Shown piece after piece: positions 53,884 to 64,000 of a stretch of DNA of 64,000 nucleotides. The notes under the pieces were generated by a model. The model saw nothing but the letters and a program-made list of their open reading frames with translations, was not told where the DNA came from and ran no database searches. A program made the position numbers and the translations under genes. Within the stretch, counting starts at the first letter, position 1, and every line of letters begins with the position of its first letter. The DNA comes from Zopfochytrium polystomum (lineage: Eukaryota; Chytridiomycota; Chytridiomycetes; Chytridiales; Chytridiaceae): contig JAIVFJ010000082.1 of NCBI GenBank assembly GCA_025765615.1, positions 1 to 64,000 of the forward strand. The letters run 5' to 3'.

Positions 53884-54650
53884 GCAGTGGCTTGCTCTCC
53901 CATGGGCATTGTGAGAACGATAACTGACAGTCACAATAAGTTCAGGTCGGTCTTGTGCCTCTTGCTGCTAACTAGTCAGTTCCGCCTAACAGCCTGGGCT
54001 TGCATTGGCAGTGGCTCGCTCTCCCATGGGCATCGTGAGAACAATAGCTGACAGCCACAATAGGTTCGGGTCTGTCTTGTGCCTCTTTCTGCTAACCAGT
54101 CACCTCCGCCTACCCCAGTGGAGCAGTAAACGTCTTGTGAGACTGAGAGTAATGCCGTGCAATATTAGCCAACAGACTCAACAGGCACCCAAAACAGTCC
54201 ATACATTGCAGTGAGAATGGAGAGAGATGAAACAGGGTATCCATTAGTGATCAGTGACATGATCCACTGGATCAAAACTCTTAGGTGGAATTGACTGGAT
54301 AGCAGCAAGAGGCACAAGACAGACCTGAACCTATTGTGACTGTCAGTTATCGTTCTCACGATGCCCATGGGGAGAGCAAGCCGCTGCCAATGCAGATCTG
54401 GGCGCTGGCTTGCACTGTTGACAAATACTTTGAGTATTAAGTGGAATGGGAAACTGGTGTTCTCCAAGCAGATAATATAGGAGAGGTTTTTACCCTGTGC
54501 CAGTCACACACACCTTGCGACTATTATAGTGTGTATATCATCATTATGTATCAATAATTCATAAAAGAGTTTTTCTCTTTCTCTCCAAGTTGGGGACATC
54601 TCCACTTCACTCCTTCCACTCACTCACCCAGAGTAGACTGTTTCAAAAAC
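53884..54650. repeat. Cluster of copia LTR fragments in both orientations
   Basis: 53884-53991 and about 54000-54116 are two head-to-tail copies of the LTR 3' end (plus orientation). About 54297-54650 is a nearly full-length LTR in inverted orientation (ending AGAGTAGACTGTTTC). About 54117-54296 is unassigned. Confidence 0.8.
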
Positions 54651-55214
54651 AGCCTCATGCACTGGATGGGTAGCATGGGCACAGCATGTGATCACCATCG
54701 CATGTCTTCTTTGGTTCTGATCATCCACCACACCCTTCAGCCTGCAGGGTAAGGGCTTGCTCTTTGCATTCCCCTTTCATCCATACGAGGAATACACATC
54801 GCAGAAGCGGTCTTGTTGCTTCCCTTCGAATGCGACAGCTGGCAGTGCACCGTTTGAAGGCGAGATCAAATTGGCTGAGTCGCGACAAGTCAAGCTTCAT
54901 TTTCTCCAGATTATTTTTTCGTTTTGGCTTATTTACTGGATGATCGTCCTCCCTCGTCACTCACAGTAGCCGTAAGGCTGTTATCCAAAAACTAAGGGGT
55001 TCCACACAGTAAATGTTGAGGCAGCTGCTCCTTGTACACATTCTACTTTGGCCAATTTTTTTTTTCTTTCTTGTGGTTGTGATAATTGCCAAATAGTGGG
55101 GAAACTTCTAATAATTCCCAACTGGTGGGGAAACTTCTCTAACTGGGCCAAACAATTTTTAGTATGACGGCATGATTCATAAAGCAATTTACAATAAGAT
55201 TGTTTCGTTTCCCC
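54651..55214. other. Spacer TE cluster / TauD gene 3' end
   Basis: A 564-base region. 54790-54960 on its minus strand resembles 24290-24490 on the plus strand. No gene. Confidence 0.4.
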
Positions 55215-56568
55215 TCAGTTCTTCCCCAAGTACGCAAGAATTTTCCTTGGCGGAACAAAAGAACTGCGCGAATGCAAGACCTGCTCGTTGTCGATCCAAA
55301 CAACGTCCCCCTTCTTCCACGGAATCGAGACTGAAATTTCGGACATGATCTTCACGGCTGTTTCAATGACAATTGGCTCAATGGGGTCGCCGTTGCCATA
55401 TGTGACGGCTTTGACGGGGTCGTTTCGAGAGTCTTTCCAGCCGAGGTACGCTGCTACGACTGAATTGAACCAGACCTTGTTGTCAAACGACACCATTCAT
55501 TGCGAAGGTGGGAGGAAAAACGAGGTTGGCCGAAAGGACAGGAGAGATTAGCTTAGCACGGCGCCTTCTAACTCCGCCAAACCTTTTTCGTTCCACCAGG
55601 ATAGACCTTGATGGCCGGTGAAACGGGCGATACCGTTTTCACATCGCCAGAGGGCAGCCACTCTAGGGAAACATTCAGATTTTTCGCAGCCTCTGCGGCT
55701 TTCGCTCTGTCGGTTGTCTGGAATGTGGATTTCCAGCCGCGGCCAATCGGGGAGCTGGGGTCGTCCTCCTGCAAAGATCGTTAAGTTGCCAGACGCAAAA
55801 AGTGAGAAGGACAACTCGACGAACTATTTCACCTCGGGAATGACCCGTGTGTAAATGACACCTTCACGCTCAAGCTTCTCTGCATAGTCGGGCAGCTCTT
55901 CGGCTATACGCTGGGCAAGAATGTCCGACGGGCAGAGAGGCGTCTCACCGCCGGAAGCAGGCTCGAGGTCGCAATAGAATAATAGAGTCTTTGGGTAAAC
56001 AGGAACCTGAGAAACGCGGCATGTATGCTTAGGTTGGCAGGCAGCCATGGTGAAAGACCCTTGCAAACCTGCGCCATTTCGTGGTGGAAGGGAATTTTTT
56101 GGTCCGGGGGGGACTCGTTGGTGGTGTGGACGTCTTTGTAAACAGTACGACGGGGAGCGGCACCGCCTGCATGGGCGAAAAAGGGTTTAACTGCAACATC
56201 AAGAAAGGCGCCACCACGTGGAGATCCTCACCAACGTACGGCAAAGGCTCAACTCCAAGCGCTTCCGCAAATTCACTGAAGTGCTGCGGCGAGTCCAAGG
56301 GGAATCCTCGAAAGAGGATTGCCCGCGACTCAACCAGCCGTTTTCTCAAGGACTCCTTATTCGCAGCAGCCCAGGCGACGGCGTCTGCAACGGTGACTCT
56401 GGCCACATCGTTCTCTGCCGGCGACAGGACCAGGGGAAAGACTTCGGTGGGGCCGTCTGGTGAAACGTGGGCCTGGGACGACCCCAGAGACTTTGATCCC
56501 TGAAACAGCTGCTGCTGGGGAACGGCCGCGTCAACTACGGCAAACACTGTGGGCGTTGTGGTCGGCAT
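55215..56568 (-). CDS. TauD/TfdA-type Fe(II)/2-oxoglutarate dioxygenase (clavaminate synthase-like)
   Basis: Five exons: 56232-56568, 56069-56166, 55833-56006, 55583-55768 and 55215-55475; phases close, 351 residues from ATG 56568. Core: 'RLVESRAILFRGFPLDSP', 'PLPYVGGAAPRRTVYKDVHT', 'NESPPDQKIPFHHEMAQ' (the HxE pair of the iron site), 'LLFYCDLEPASGGETPLC', 'AAYLGWKDSRNDP', 'VVWIDNEQVLHSRSSF' (distal His) and 'RKILAYL' (Arg for 2-oxoglutarate). HxE in place of HxD is common in the clavaminate synthase-like branch. The substrate is unknown. No organelle signal is obvious. The long Lys-rich upstream extension of the open frame is a translated A-rich tract and not used. Donors GTTTGC and GTTTGG occur. 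Confidence 0.9.
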
Positions 56569-57122
56569 CGGGGGCGTGGGCGGGGCGTGGCCTTTTTTGG
56601 GCAGTTTTTTTTTTTTTCTTTTTTTTTTTCTTCTTTTTTTTCTTTCATTTAAATTAAACAATCGATCTGTAAAGCCGTCTCGTGTGAGCCCTCCCATCAA
56701 TTGATGGCATCACGCAAATCTCTCACCATTCCCCGACAAGGTGATTCGCCGGTGTTTAGCCGACGCTTTTTGCTTCCTTTTTTTTTTGTTTTTTTTTTGG
56801 TTTTTTTGGTTTGTCTTGGATGTTTTGTTCACTTTTGATCGCCAAAAAAAAACGGGGGAAAAAAAGGCCTCTCCATCTGCTCCCCGACATAAAAACGATA
56901 ATAGTACTTTCGGCTGTGCTGTCGGGAAATGGAGGCGGCAAACAACATAGGAAAAGACGGACGGGTCTCTCTTGTAGAGGTTACACATCGTGGGTGGCAG
57001 AAAAAGGGAATGAACGAGAACGAGACCGAAAAAAGGTGCAAGGACTGGGACTTGACTATGTCAGCAGAGAACGCGATATGTTCCCGTTCGCGACTCAGTG
57101 TTCGCTATTCCTGACGGGTCCC
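56569..57122. other. Spacer TauD 5' / SH3 protein 3'
   Basis: A 554-base region with T/A-rich tracts (56607-56645, 56776-56810, 56844-56868). It probably contains the TauD promoter. No gene. Confidence 0.5.
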
Positions 57123-59810
57123 CTACCGCTGCGCTTTCAGAGTATCGCTCGCGCCATCCTCGTGTTGCGGTGTGAACGTTGGAACCGGCAGAGACGAAGA
57201 GCTGGCAGCCGAGACCAAGCAGCGCACAGGGAAGAATCCCGCTCGACGCGTCTCAACACAATATCCTTCGCAGAATCCGTCAGGGAAAACGCGCCACACT
57301 ACAACATGTTGCCCAATCGCCAGGACAAGCTCATCGTCCTCTTCCTCCAATCGCTGCCGACGACTGTCCTCTGCTTCGCTGGCCTCTTGTCCGCCACTGT
57401 CTGTGCTTCCTGCCATCGGTCCAAGCAGGCTTTCGTCGCTAGCTGAAAAATTATCAGCTACAGCGCGCAGGCTCATGCTCACAAATGCCAGGTGATGTTG
57501 GAGTGGGTGTGCACGTCGCACAGGATACTGCATCTCCACAACCGCATCCTCTGCCGCCGGTATCGATGAAAACGGTGACCGTGGCGACGATACTGGTGAC
57601 TGCACAGAAACGTCTGTCACGCTGACAGGGCTCGACAGCGTTGCCTCCACCGCAGCAATAAGTGGAACCTCCGCGTTACTGCGGTCAGGTGGCCAAAGTA
57701 TGGTTCCAAAGGATGGTGCCTGTGGCGCAACGCGCTCCCCAGAGGGGGACAAAGCCCCGGGCTCAACCCTCAAGCTTCCAGCTGAAGGGTTTGGGCCCCT
57801 TGGTAGTGTGATCGTCTGAGTGGTAAGTACAGAGCCGTCAGGTGCTGTGGACGTTATGGATATAACCGCAACGGACTCGTCGCTTCCAGGTAAGGGACAC
57901 ATGAACGAAGATGATGAGGTGCTTATACCACTATTACTGTTCAGCGACAGTGGCGACGGCAGATCCTCAGCCTCCGCGGGATCCGCATGCAGTGAATTTG
58001 CCAGCGACAGTGAAGCAGTCAATATGGCCGCCATTTGCCCACCATGACTACTGCCAGAGCTGCTTCTTCGTTCGCTCCCAGACAATGACAGCGTAGCAGA
58101 CGGCGTTGAGTGTCCGGAACGGGATCGTCGCGGAGCGTAACCAGAAGATGAAGAAGTGGACTTCACGGACATAGTGAAACTTCGTCGTGTTTTCCCGCTC
58201 CCAGATCGCGTCAAGTCAGTCGGAGCAGACCACTCCGGTGAGGTGGCGATGATTGACATGGACCCCGCAGCCGATGACAATGTTGATGTGCTGCTTTTTC
58301 GAGACAGGGGTCGAAGAGAGTCCCTTTGAGGCAATGAAGTTGAGCTCGCGAAACTTACTCGGCGACTCTGCGAGGATTCAGAGGTAGTTGTCGAAACCGA
58401 GAATCGTGATACGCGAGACAATGGAGACGGCTTGTACTGGCGAGGCTGTTTCACTTTGTTGTCATTGTTGACTGCGAGCTTGCCAGAGGCAATAGCTTTT
58501 CTGCGCTCCTCTTCTCGTGCTGCGTAGTGAGCCCGCTGTTGGTCCTGCCACTGGCGCTGCTTTACTTGCCAATCATGCCACTGATATGCCCACTGCCACT
58601 GTGCCCACTGCCAATGTTGCTCAGATGTCCAAGTACTTGGATCGCTCGCGTCATAATTTTCTCCGAGGGGGTCTGATGTCAGTCCTTCGTCTAAAATTTG
58701 GCCTTCTTTTGGTGTCCCTGGTCCCCCCAGAATTCCGGGGGGGAACGGCGGTTGCTTACTTCCAGCGGCAGCAACTAATGCGGGATCAATCGCCACACTC
58801 TTTGCTTCCTTCAGTCGGTTAAGAGGGCCTTTCATCTTAATTCCGCTATCCATCTTCTCGGGCGCGAATTCCGCGACCAGAGATTGCTCAGGATACGCTC
58901 CCATCACATTATGGGAAGTTGATACAGTTGATGCGTCACGAAATGGGCTTGCTGTGAGGAACACGTGATCTGGCGGCACGCCGGCTCCTCCCTTTGCGAG
59001 TGTTGCAGGAGAGCGGTTCGACAGAAGGGCTGGAAGCGGAAACTTAAGCGCCTCTTCGTCGATGTTCTGTCCTCCAAGGTGAACTCCTTCCGGACTTCGG
59101 GATGGCGCTGGCGTCTTGTCAGATTGGGGCGCAGCGCTCCGCTTCCGGTAAATCCAGTAGAACAGTACGAGGCCAATGACAGCAGCAGCGCCAAGCACGC
59201 CTCCAATTACGGGACCGACCCGAGCCGGCTGGGCATCTTGGTCCTGCTTGGGCGGCTCTGTTTGGGACGTGGGGGTTGCTGCAAAAAAGTGTCAGCTCGA
59301 AAGACATTAGACTAGCGGGAATCTCTCACACTCAGACTCAGTAGCCACCGACGTTCGAGTAGGAATTGATGAGGAAAGTACAACCGAGGAAGGCAGAGTG
59401 GAAGTTGCGGCAGAAAAGGATGTTGGAGAACGAGTCGTCTGGAAAGTAGCGAGAATGCTGCATTGGAGAACATCAATGAGATTCTGCCCATCACAAAGGC
59501 AGTTCCCGCACACGCCGCTCGGTAAGGTTGGAGAAGAGGGAAGCGCGCAGGTAAGGCTCCAGCTCATGCAGTTCGCAGAGGAGAAGACTTTGGTAGTGCA
59601 GTTGGACGAATACTCCTGGCAAATCGTTTTTTCGATGGAAGGCGCAGAGTCAACAGTTGTCCCATCAGAGGCTTGCACAGATGATGAGGTCGACACAGCC
59701 GTCGTAGGCGGCGAAGAGGAGGTCGCATGGGAGGACTGCAAGGGGGAGGACTGAAGCACCGCTGACGAAGGAGAAGTGGTCGGCGGGAGGGCTGCCGACG
59801 AGGAGTTCAT
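57123..59810 (-). CDS. Single-pass membrane protein with C-terminal SH3 domain
   Basis: Two exons: 59330-59810 and 57123-59278; 878 residues. The N-terminal part is Ser/Thr-rich and then has clustered cysteines ('CQEYSSNCTTKVFSSANCMS', 'LTCALPSS', 'CGNCLCDGQNL'), looking extracellular. A membrane segment 'VIGGVLGAAAVIGLVLFYWI' is followed by YRKR. The cytoplasmic part has a Trp/Gln cluster ('WTSEQHWQWAQWQWAYQWHD'), long Ser-rich stretches and near the end an SH3-like domain 'ELVLAIGQHVVVWRVFPDGF' with 'CEGYCVETRRAGFFPVRCL'. The architecture resembles Fus1-like surface or signalling proteins, inferred only. No clear signal peptide at the chosen start; an upstream in-frame ATG exists. Confidence 0.82.
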
Positions 59811-60136
59811 TGTTCGTGCTGCTGTGTTGTGTGTGCCCAAGTCACGCTGCCTCCGCTCACGAATGAATCCGTGTCTGTCTCTGTCTCTCTCCGGGAAGCC
59901 GTTTTTCAATTGGTTCGCCCACAACCCCTGTTTGAGCGAGGGGCGTGTGTGCGCGGAGCTGAGTCATTTCATTACACGCAAATACATTGCAGTCCTCGTC
60001 TGCGCTCGTTCTGGCTGGAAAACTTTCTTCAAATGCCTAAGACGTTCGTATACACTTGCGGTACGCTTGGTGGTTGGCGGAGGAACATTGCAAGGAAAGC
60101 CCTACTGACTGGCATTTTCTTCTATTTTTATCGCCG
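59811..60136. other. Spacer SH3 protein 5' / coiled-coil orphan 3'
   Basis: A 326-base region that should serve as the SH3-protein promoter. No motif is recognised. Confidence 0.4.
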
Positions 60137-61167
60137 TCACCCTTTTTTCTGCGAGTTGTGCAGGTCCAAAAGCCTCGAGTTCAACTCACCGAGCTCATGG
60201 AGAACTTTTCGTCCCTGAATAAATCGCGAGGGCAACAGTTTCGCTGTCAAATACCCTGCAAACGAAAGAGCTATGTTTGGGCTCACCAAGTCGCGGTGCT
60301 TATTTATAAGATCTAAATCGGCCTCGTACAGTTTGCGCTCGAACTGGCTTCGCGAAATTTCAAATGCTTTGTCTGATATCAGGCGCTCTAGTTCCAACAG
60401 TCGGCCACCCAGCCGCTGTTTTTCGTACAAATCTCGGAGACGTCGTTTTTCGTGCAGTACATCGTCCTTACGCTCAACGAGCCTTATGTTTTGGACGTTC
60501 ATCTTGGCTGTTCGCTCATCAATCAGCTGCGAGACAAACACCTCATCCAAATTGCGGACGACACGTGCGTGCGTCATAATGGTGTCCAGTTCTCGCTCTT
60601 GATTCCCATCACCCCTGCGCCCAGCCATTCCAGGGCTAACTCCCCGCCGACCGGCCAGCAGTGTACCGCCCTCAGGCGTACGCGCGAACGCTGCATCAAC
60701 GGTGGCTTTCCCAGTTTCGTCCACAGTCACGGGAGCCAGTGCGACCAGGCTGCGGAACTGTTCACCATCGACACTCCTGCGGTTCCGCGCCGCTTTACGC
60801 GTCACTGCCTCAGCCGTTGCACGCAATGAATCGCCGATCAGAATGAAGGAGCCTTGCCGGCTGACCATCGCGAGCGGCCCGCTACTACCACCAACAGACG
60901 AACCCGTTGCAAGGAGGCTGACTTCGCCGCCAACGGGGCTGGAAGAACGTCCCTGATGACTGCTCTCCAGGTGGGGTTGGCTAGTATGAAGAAGAGTCGG
61001 TCGCTCCAGTAGTCTGGGAGTTGATTGGCTGAGAGAAACAGCGCTAGACGCTAGACGCGGTTGCAATCCCGTCCCACGAGAGCGACAAGAAGCACGATCC
61101 TCGGGGCTTTCCCTGTTTTCGCCGTAATTTTCAAAGCGGGCCGTCCGAGCCCAGCATGTCTTCAATC
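60137..61167 (-). CDS. Coiled-coil protein of unknown function (5' end unresolved)
   Basis: The open frame on the minus strand is long, but its upstream part translates a GA repeat and is not credible. The believable part starts near 61167 ('RFENYGENRESPEDRASCRS') and continues through Ser-rich sequence to a helical, charged region 'LDTIMTHARVVRNLDEVFVS', 'ERKDDVLHEKRRLRDLYEKQ', 'LLELERLISDKAFEIS', 'RKLYEADLDLINKHRDLV'. This should form a coiled coil. No family is recognised. A short acidic open segment in another frame (61131-61244, beginning 'MRVTEEKKERDDEGDGGMES') may be the true N-terminus if one base is wrong. A GTGAGT near 60186 could create an alternative C-terminus. Confidence 0.6.
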
Positions 61168-61279
61168 TCGCCCTCTTGTTCCGACTCCATTCCACCGTCT
61201 CCCTCGTCGTCCCGCTCTTTCTTCTCCTCAGTGACGCGCATATTTTTAGAAAGATTTCTGAAAAGGAGAGCGAGAGGCA

Positions 61280-61290
61280 GAGAGAGAGAG

Positions 61291-61386
<96 letters not shown>
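61280..61386 (+). repeat. (GA)n microsatellite
   Basis: About 105 bases of near-pure AG repeat upstream of the coiled-coil gene. Confidence 0.95.
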
Positions 61387-61387
<1 letters not shown>

Positions 61388-61531
61388 AAGAAAGAACGGG
61401 AGGGAACAGAAATGGAGCAGAAAATGGAGCGTGATCAACACCAGGAGCACCGCCCTCTCGCCAGTATCAGACCTCGCCCGCTCGGCCAATTTACAAGAAG
61501 CCACCCTCGTCTCTGCAGCTGGCGGTGCCAT

Positions 61532-61788
61532 TTTGCTGTCAGCCCCCGTCGGCTCTGTAGTTGTTCGGACTCTTCGTACTAGGTCCGCGTGTTTCTCGTT
61601 TCAGTCTGCAAAAATTGGAGCTGGGCCACTGAAATACTTGATGCTCAACCCATTTTCTTTGTGCGAACACATGCGCAAAGGCCTTATATACTTAATTAGT
61701 TCTCTCCCTAATTCCTGATGGATTCTAAGATTGGTCGAGACCCGGTCAGTTTCCTTCACAGATTGTTTTTAGATGACCCTCAACTTTC
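61532..61788. other. Spacer coiled-coil gene / fold-back element
   Basis: 257 bases. Nothing recognised. Confidence 0.4.
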
Positions 61789-62380
61789 AGTAGTTTGCAT
61801 AATTGTTGGCACCAGCCACTTTTTGCCACAAAATCGTTTTTACTTGGTGGCCACTATGTAAAAAGGATTGTGGGCAAACCACCCCCCATTTTTGCTCTCG
61901 AATCTTCTCACCAATTAGTGGAAGGACTTGTCAGGATCCATTGTTTTTGTGTTTTTCAATTCATGCCCTGCAACCATTGAGAGACAGAGAGACCGAGAGA
62001 CAGAGGCAGAGACAGATAGAGACAGACAACCTGTTGACTGCCACTCCCAGCAACAGGAGGTAGACTCCCTATTTTGGCGCTTTTCTGAAAAGGAAATAGG
62101 TGCAGACAGACAGACAGACTCATCAAAAATACTTTTTCTCTGTCTCTCTGTCTCTCGCTCTCTCTGTCTCTCTCTCTGAAAGATCAACACACCAAAAAAT
62201 GCTGTTACTGATTTTCTGTCGAAGGTTGGATCCTGACAAGTCCTTCCACTAATTGGTGAGAAGATTCGAGAGCAAAAATGGGGGGTGGTTTTCCCACAAT
62301 CCTTTTTACATAGTGGCTATTAAGTAAAAAAGATTTTGTGGCAAAAAGTGGCCTGGTGCCAACAATTATGCAAACTACTG
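61789..62380. mobile_element. Fold-back / MITE-like element with ~155-bp terminal inverted repeats
   Basis: 592 bp. The ends are CAGTAGTTTGCATAATTGTT and its exact inverse. The arms 61789-61943 and about 62229-62380 are inverted copies with few mismatches. The centre holds a second, shorter inverted pair made of GAGACAGA / TCTGTCTC repeats. It has no coding capacity. The TIR start resembles Tc1/mariner-type MITEs, but a flanking TA duplication is not seen. Confidence 0.85.
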
Positions 62381-62943
62381 TAATCGTCCTGATTAGTCAG
62401 ATCTCAGCGAATGGTTGCGCATTTTTGAAGAGTCTTTTATATTGGGTTTTGATTGCATGGCTAGCCACCCCACACTAGTAGCATTATAAGGTTGGAGGTT
62501 GTCTCTAAAATTAAAAGCGTCAATTCCAGATCAAGTCGTTCTAATCGAAATATTCCGTAAGTCTTCGGACAACACTGGCCGAGCACGTCCTATTAACAGC
62601 AAGTTTCTGTGTACCATTATTTCCCAATTCGTTGAATACTCTACCAGACCCCCCAAGTTGCGTTTTGTGGCTGGCCAGAGGTGTTGATTGGCCAGTTCCA
62701 TTTTTCAATAAAACAGAAAAATTTGTTCCACCAGACAATTCCCTTTTCATTCAAGATCCGACAATTTGCCCAACCTCTGTTGCCTAATTTGCTAACATTG
62801 CATCTGCACATCCTCCCCCAGTCACGAAAAGTCATCATTGCGTGTTACTTTCATCTGGAGTGTCAGTTGCTCTTCAGACTGGAACAAGTACAAGCTGCAT
62901 TCCTTTTGCCTTTGTCTTGCACAAGGTTTGAGAATTTTGCACT
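62381..62943. other. Unassigned AT-rich sequence
   Basis: About 560 bases between the fold-back element and an LTR fragment. No coding or repeat signal recognised. Confidence 0.4.
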
Positions 62944-63117
62944 TGTCAGGAACGTGGCAGGACAGGGCAAGGCAGACAAGGAACTGAGAGGAGTGATGAT
63001 TGTATTGGAAACAATAATTCACTTGAGGGATTGGACAGGTCCCCCATCCCCCTTTTATACCCTTTGGGAGTCTTCCTTGTCAAGACTCAAAGAAAGTTCC
63101 AGAAAGAGCAATTAGTA
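62944..63117 (-). repeat. Truncated gypsy LTR
   Basis: Reverse orientation; starts TGTCAGGAACGTGG and matches the LTR to ...CAATTAGTA, where a copia LTR begins. About 174 of 308 bases remain. Confidence 0.85.
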
Positions 63118-63118
63118 G

Positions 63119-63529
63119 TGTAAACAGTCTACTCTGAGTGAGTGAGTGGAAGAAGTGAATGTAGTGGAGATGTGTGTTTGTGGTGGTCATTCTCCCCAAC
63201 TTAGAGAGAAAGAGAAAAACTCTGTTATGAATTATTGATGCATAATGATGATATGCACGCTGTAATAGTTGCTAGGCAAGCGTGACTGGCACAGGGTAAA
63301 AATCTCTCCTATATTATCTGCTTGAGCAGAGGAGGAGGAAAACGGTTGACACCAGGTTTCCGTTCCACTTAATACTCGGACTATTTGTCATCAGCGCAAG
63401 CCAGTGCCCAGGTCTGCATTGGCAGAGGCTCACTCTCCCTTGGGCATTGTGAGAATGATAACTGACAGTCACAATAGGTTCAGGTCCGTCTTGTGCCTCT
63501 TGCTGCTAACCAGTCAGTTCCGCCTAACA
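63119..63529 (+). repeat. Copia solo LTR (411 bp)
   Basis: TGTAAACAGTCTACTC...CAGTTCCGCCTAACA. No internal copia sequence on either side and no matching 5-bp flank. Confidence 0.8.
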
Positions 63530-63891
63530 CACTCCATGCTTCATACTCAAGTTCATCCAGCTCAAGCATGGGCAAGAGGGGCTGACCATCAAACAACAGT
63601 AGTGAACCATCTCAGCTGCGCACATGATCTGGATCACATTCTTTCACATAATACTGAATTGTGTTGGGCATCTTGAGTCTTGTAAGTTGAAGAAATTCGT
63701 TGAAACACTTCTCTCTAACATACTGTAACTGGACTTCAGCTGCCACACTCAGAAATGTTGCAGAATTTAAAATCTGGGTGGATACTTATATGAAACAAAA
63801 TACAGTGAAAGGTATTCAAATGTAGCCCCCAACCGCTAATTGAGGGTCACAATTGGGTTTGTAAAAAGGGGGAGGCACTGAGATTAGATTG
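63530..63891. other. Unassigned sequence between LTRs
   Basis: About 360 bases, AT-rich on the right. Nothing recognised. Confidence 0.35.
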
Positions 63892-64000
63892 TGTCAGGAA
63901 CATGGCTGGACAAGGCAAGGCAGACAAGGAACTGAGAGGAGTGATGATTGTATTGGAAACAATAATTCACTTGAGGGATGGGACAGGTCCCCCATCGCCC
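63892..64000 (-). repeat. Gypsy LTR running off the window
   Basis: Reverse orientation; TGTCAGGAACATGG... continues to the last base. It may belong to a solo LTR or a further full element outside the window. Confidence 0.85.

Noticed and set aside
56569..56700. Lys-rich N-terminal extension of the TauD enzyme
   Set aside because: The poly-Lys/Arg stretch comes from an A-rich tract; the ATG at 56568 fits better.
61168..61531. N-terminal extension of the coiled-coil frame
   Set aside because: It is mostly Leu/Ser/Arg from a translated GA/CT repeat; not credible protein.

Overview
The window is nuclear DNA of a filamentous (non-yeast) fungus. The genes are compact and GC-rich and most are split by short introns (about 50-250 bases). 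The gene set includes complex I NDUFB8, a Tctex-type dynein light chain, twinfilin, a Clr2-type silencing protein, a Crh-type GH16 wall enzyme and a GATA factor. Intron density and TE content would also suit an early-diverging lineage, but I cannot place the species. Poly-A/T runs and CA, CT, GT and GA microsatellites are common in introns and between genes.

Layout. 0-24 kb is a gene block: 3' end of COX6 (+), DYNLT1 (-), an NYN/OST-HTH protein (-), SDH1 (-), twinfilin (-), a Clr2-like protein (-), a 5-exon membrane protein (+), MRPL12 (+), an acyl-CoA dehydrogenase with a peroxisomal C-terminus (+) and glucose-6-phosphate dehydrogenase (-). 24.6-33.5 kb is a transposon cluster with copia fragments and one apparently intact Ty3/gypsy chromovirus with identical-looking 308-bp LTRs and a 5-bp target duplication. 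34.3-46.8 kb is a second gene block: GATA factor (+), NDUFB8 (+), Crh-type GH16 (+), PP2A catalytic subunit (-), Snf7/CHMP4 (+), a compact RhoGEF (-) and a two-TM orphan (-). 47.2-54.7 kb is a second transposon cluster: a decayed copia element, an unexplained purine-rich stretch, and a truncated gypsy copy with a nested solo LTR. 55.2-61.5 kb holds a TauD-type dioxygenase, a single-pass SH3 protein and a coiled-coil orphan, all on the minus strand. 61.7-64 kb holds a fold-back element and more LTR pieces.

No operon or dedicated pathway cluster is evident. Several products are mitochondrial (COX6, SDH1, NDUFB8, MRPL12), but they look dispersed rather than co-regulated.

The most notable signals are: a gypsy element with an 11-nt match between its putative transcript 5' end and the site just downstream of the 5' LTR (Tf1-like self-priming) and a canonical -1 slippery heptamer at the gag/pol junction; three introns that require GC-AG splicing; a 6-nt terminal coding exon in DYNLT1; a stop-free 108-nt intron in G6PD; and one-base frame breaks in conserved genes, two of them in the same TACCCCCG context. 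The frame breaks are most simply assembly or homopolymer errors. I worked out exon boundaries by matching remembered family sequences and checking that reading phase closes. No alignment was run.
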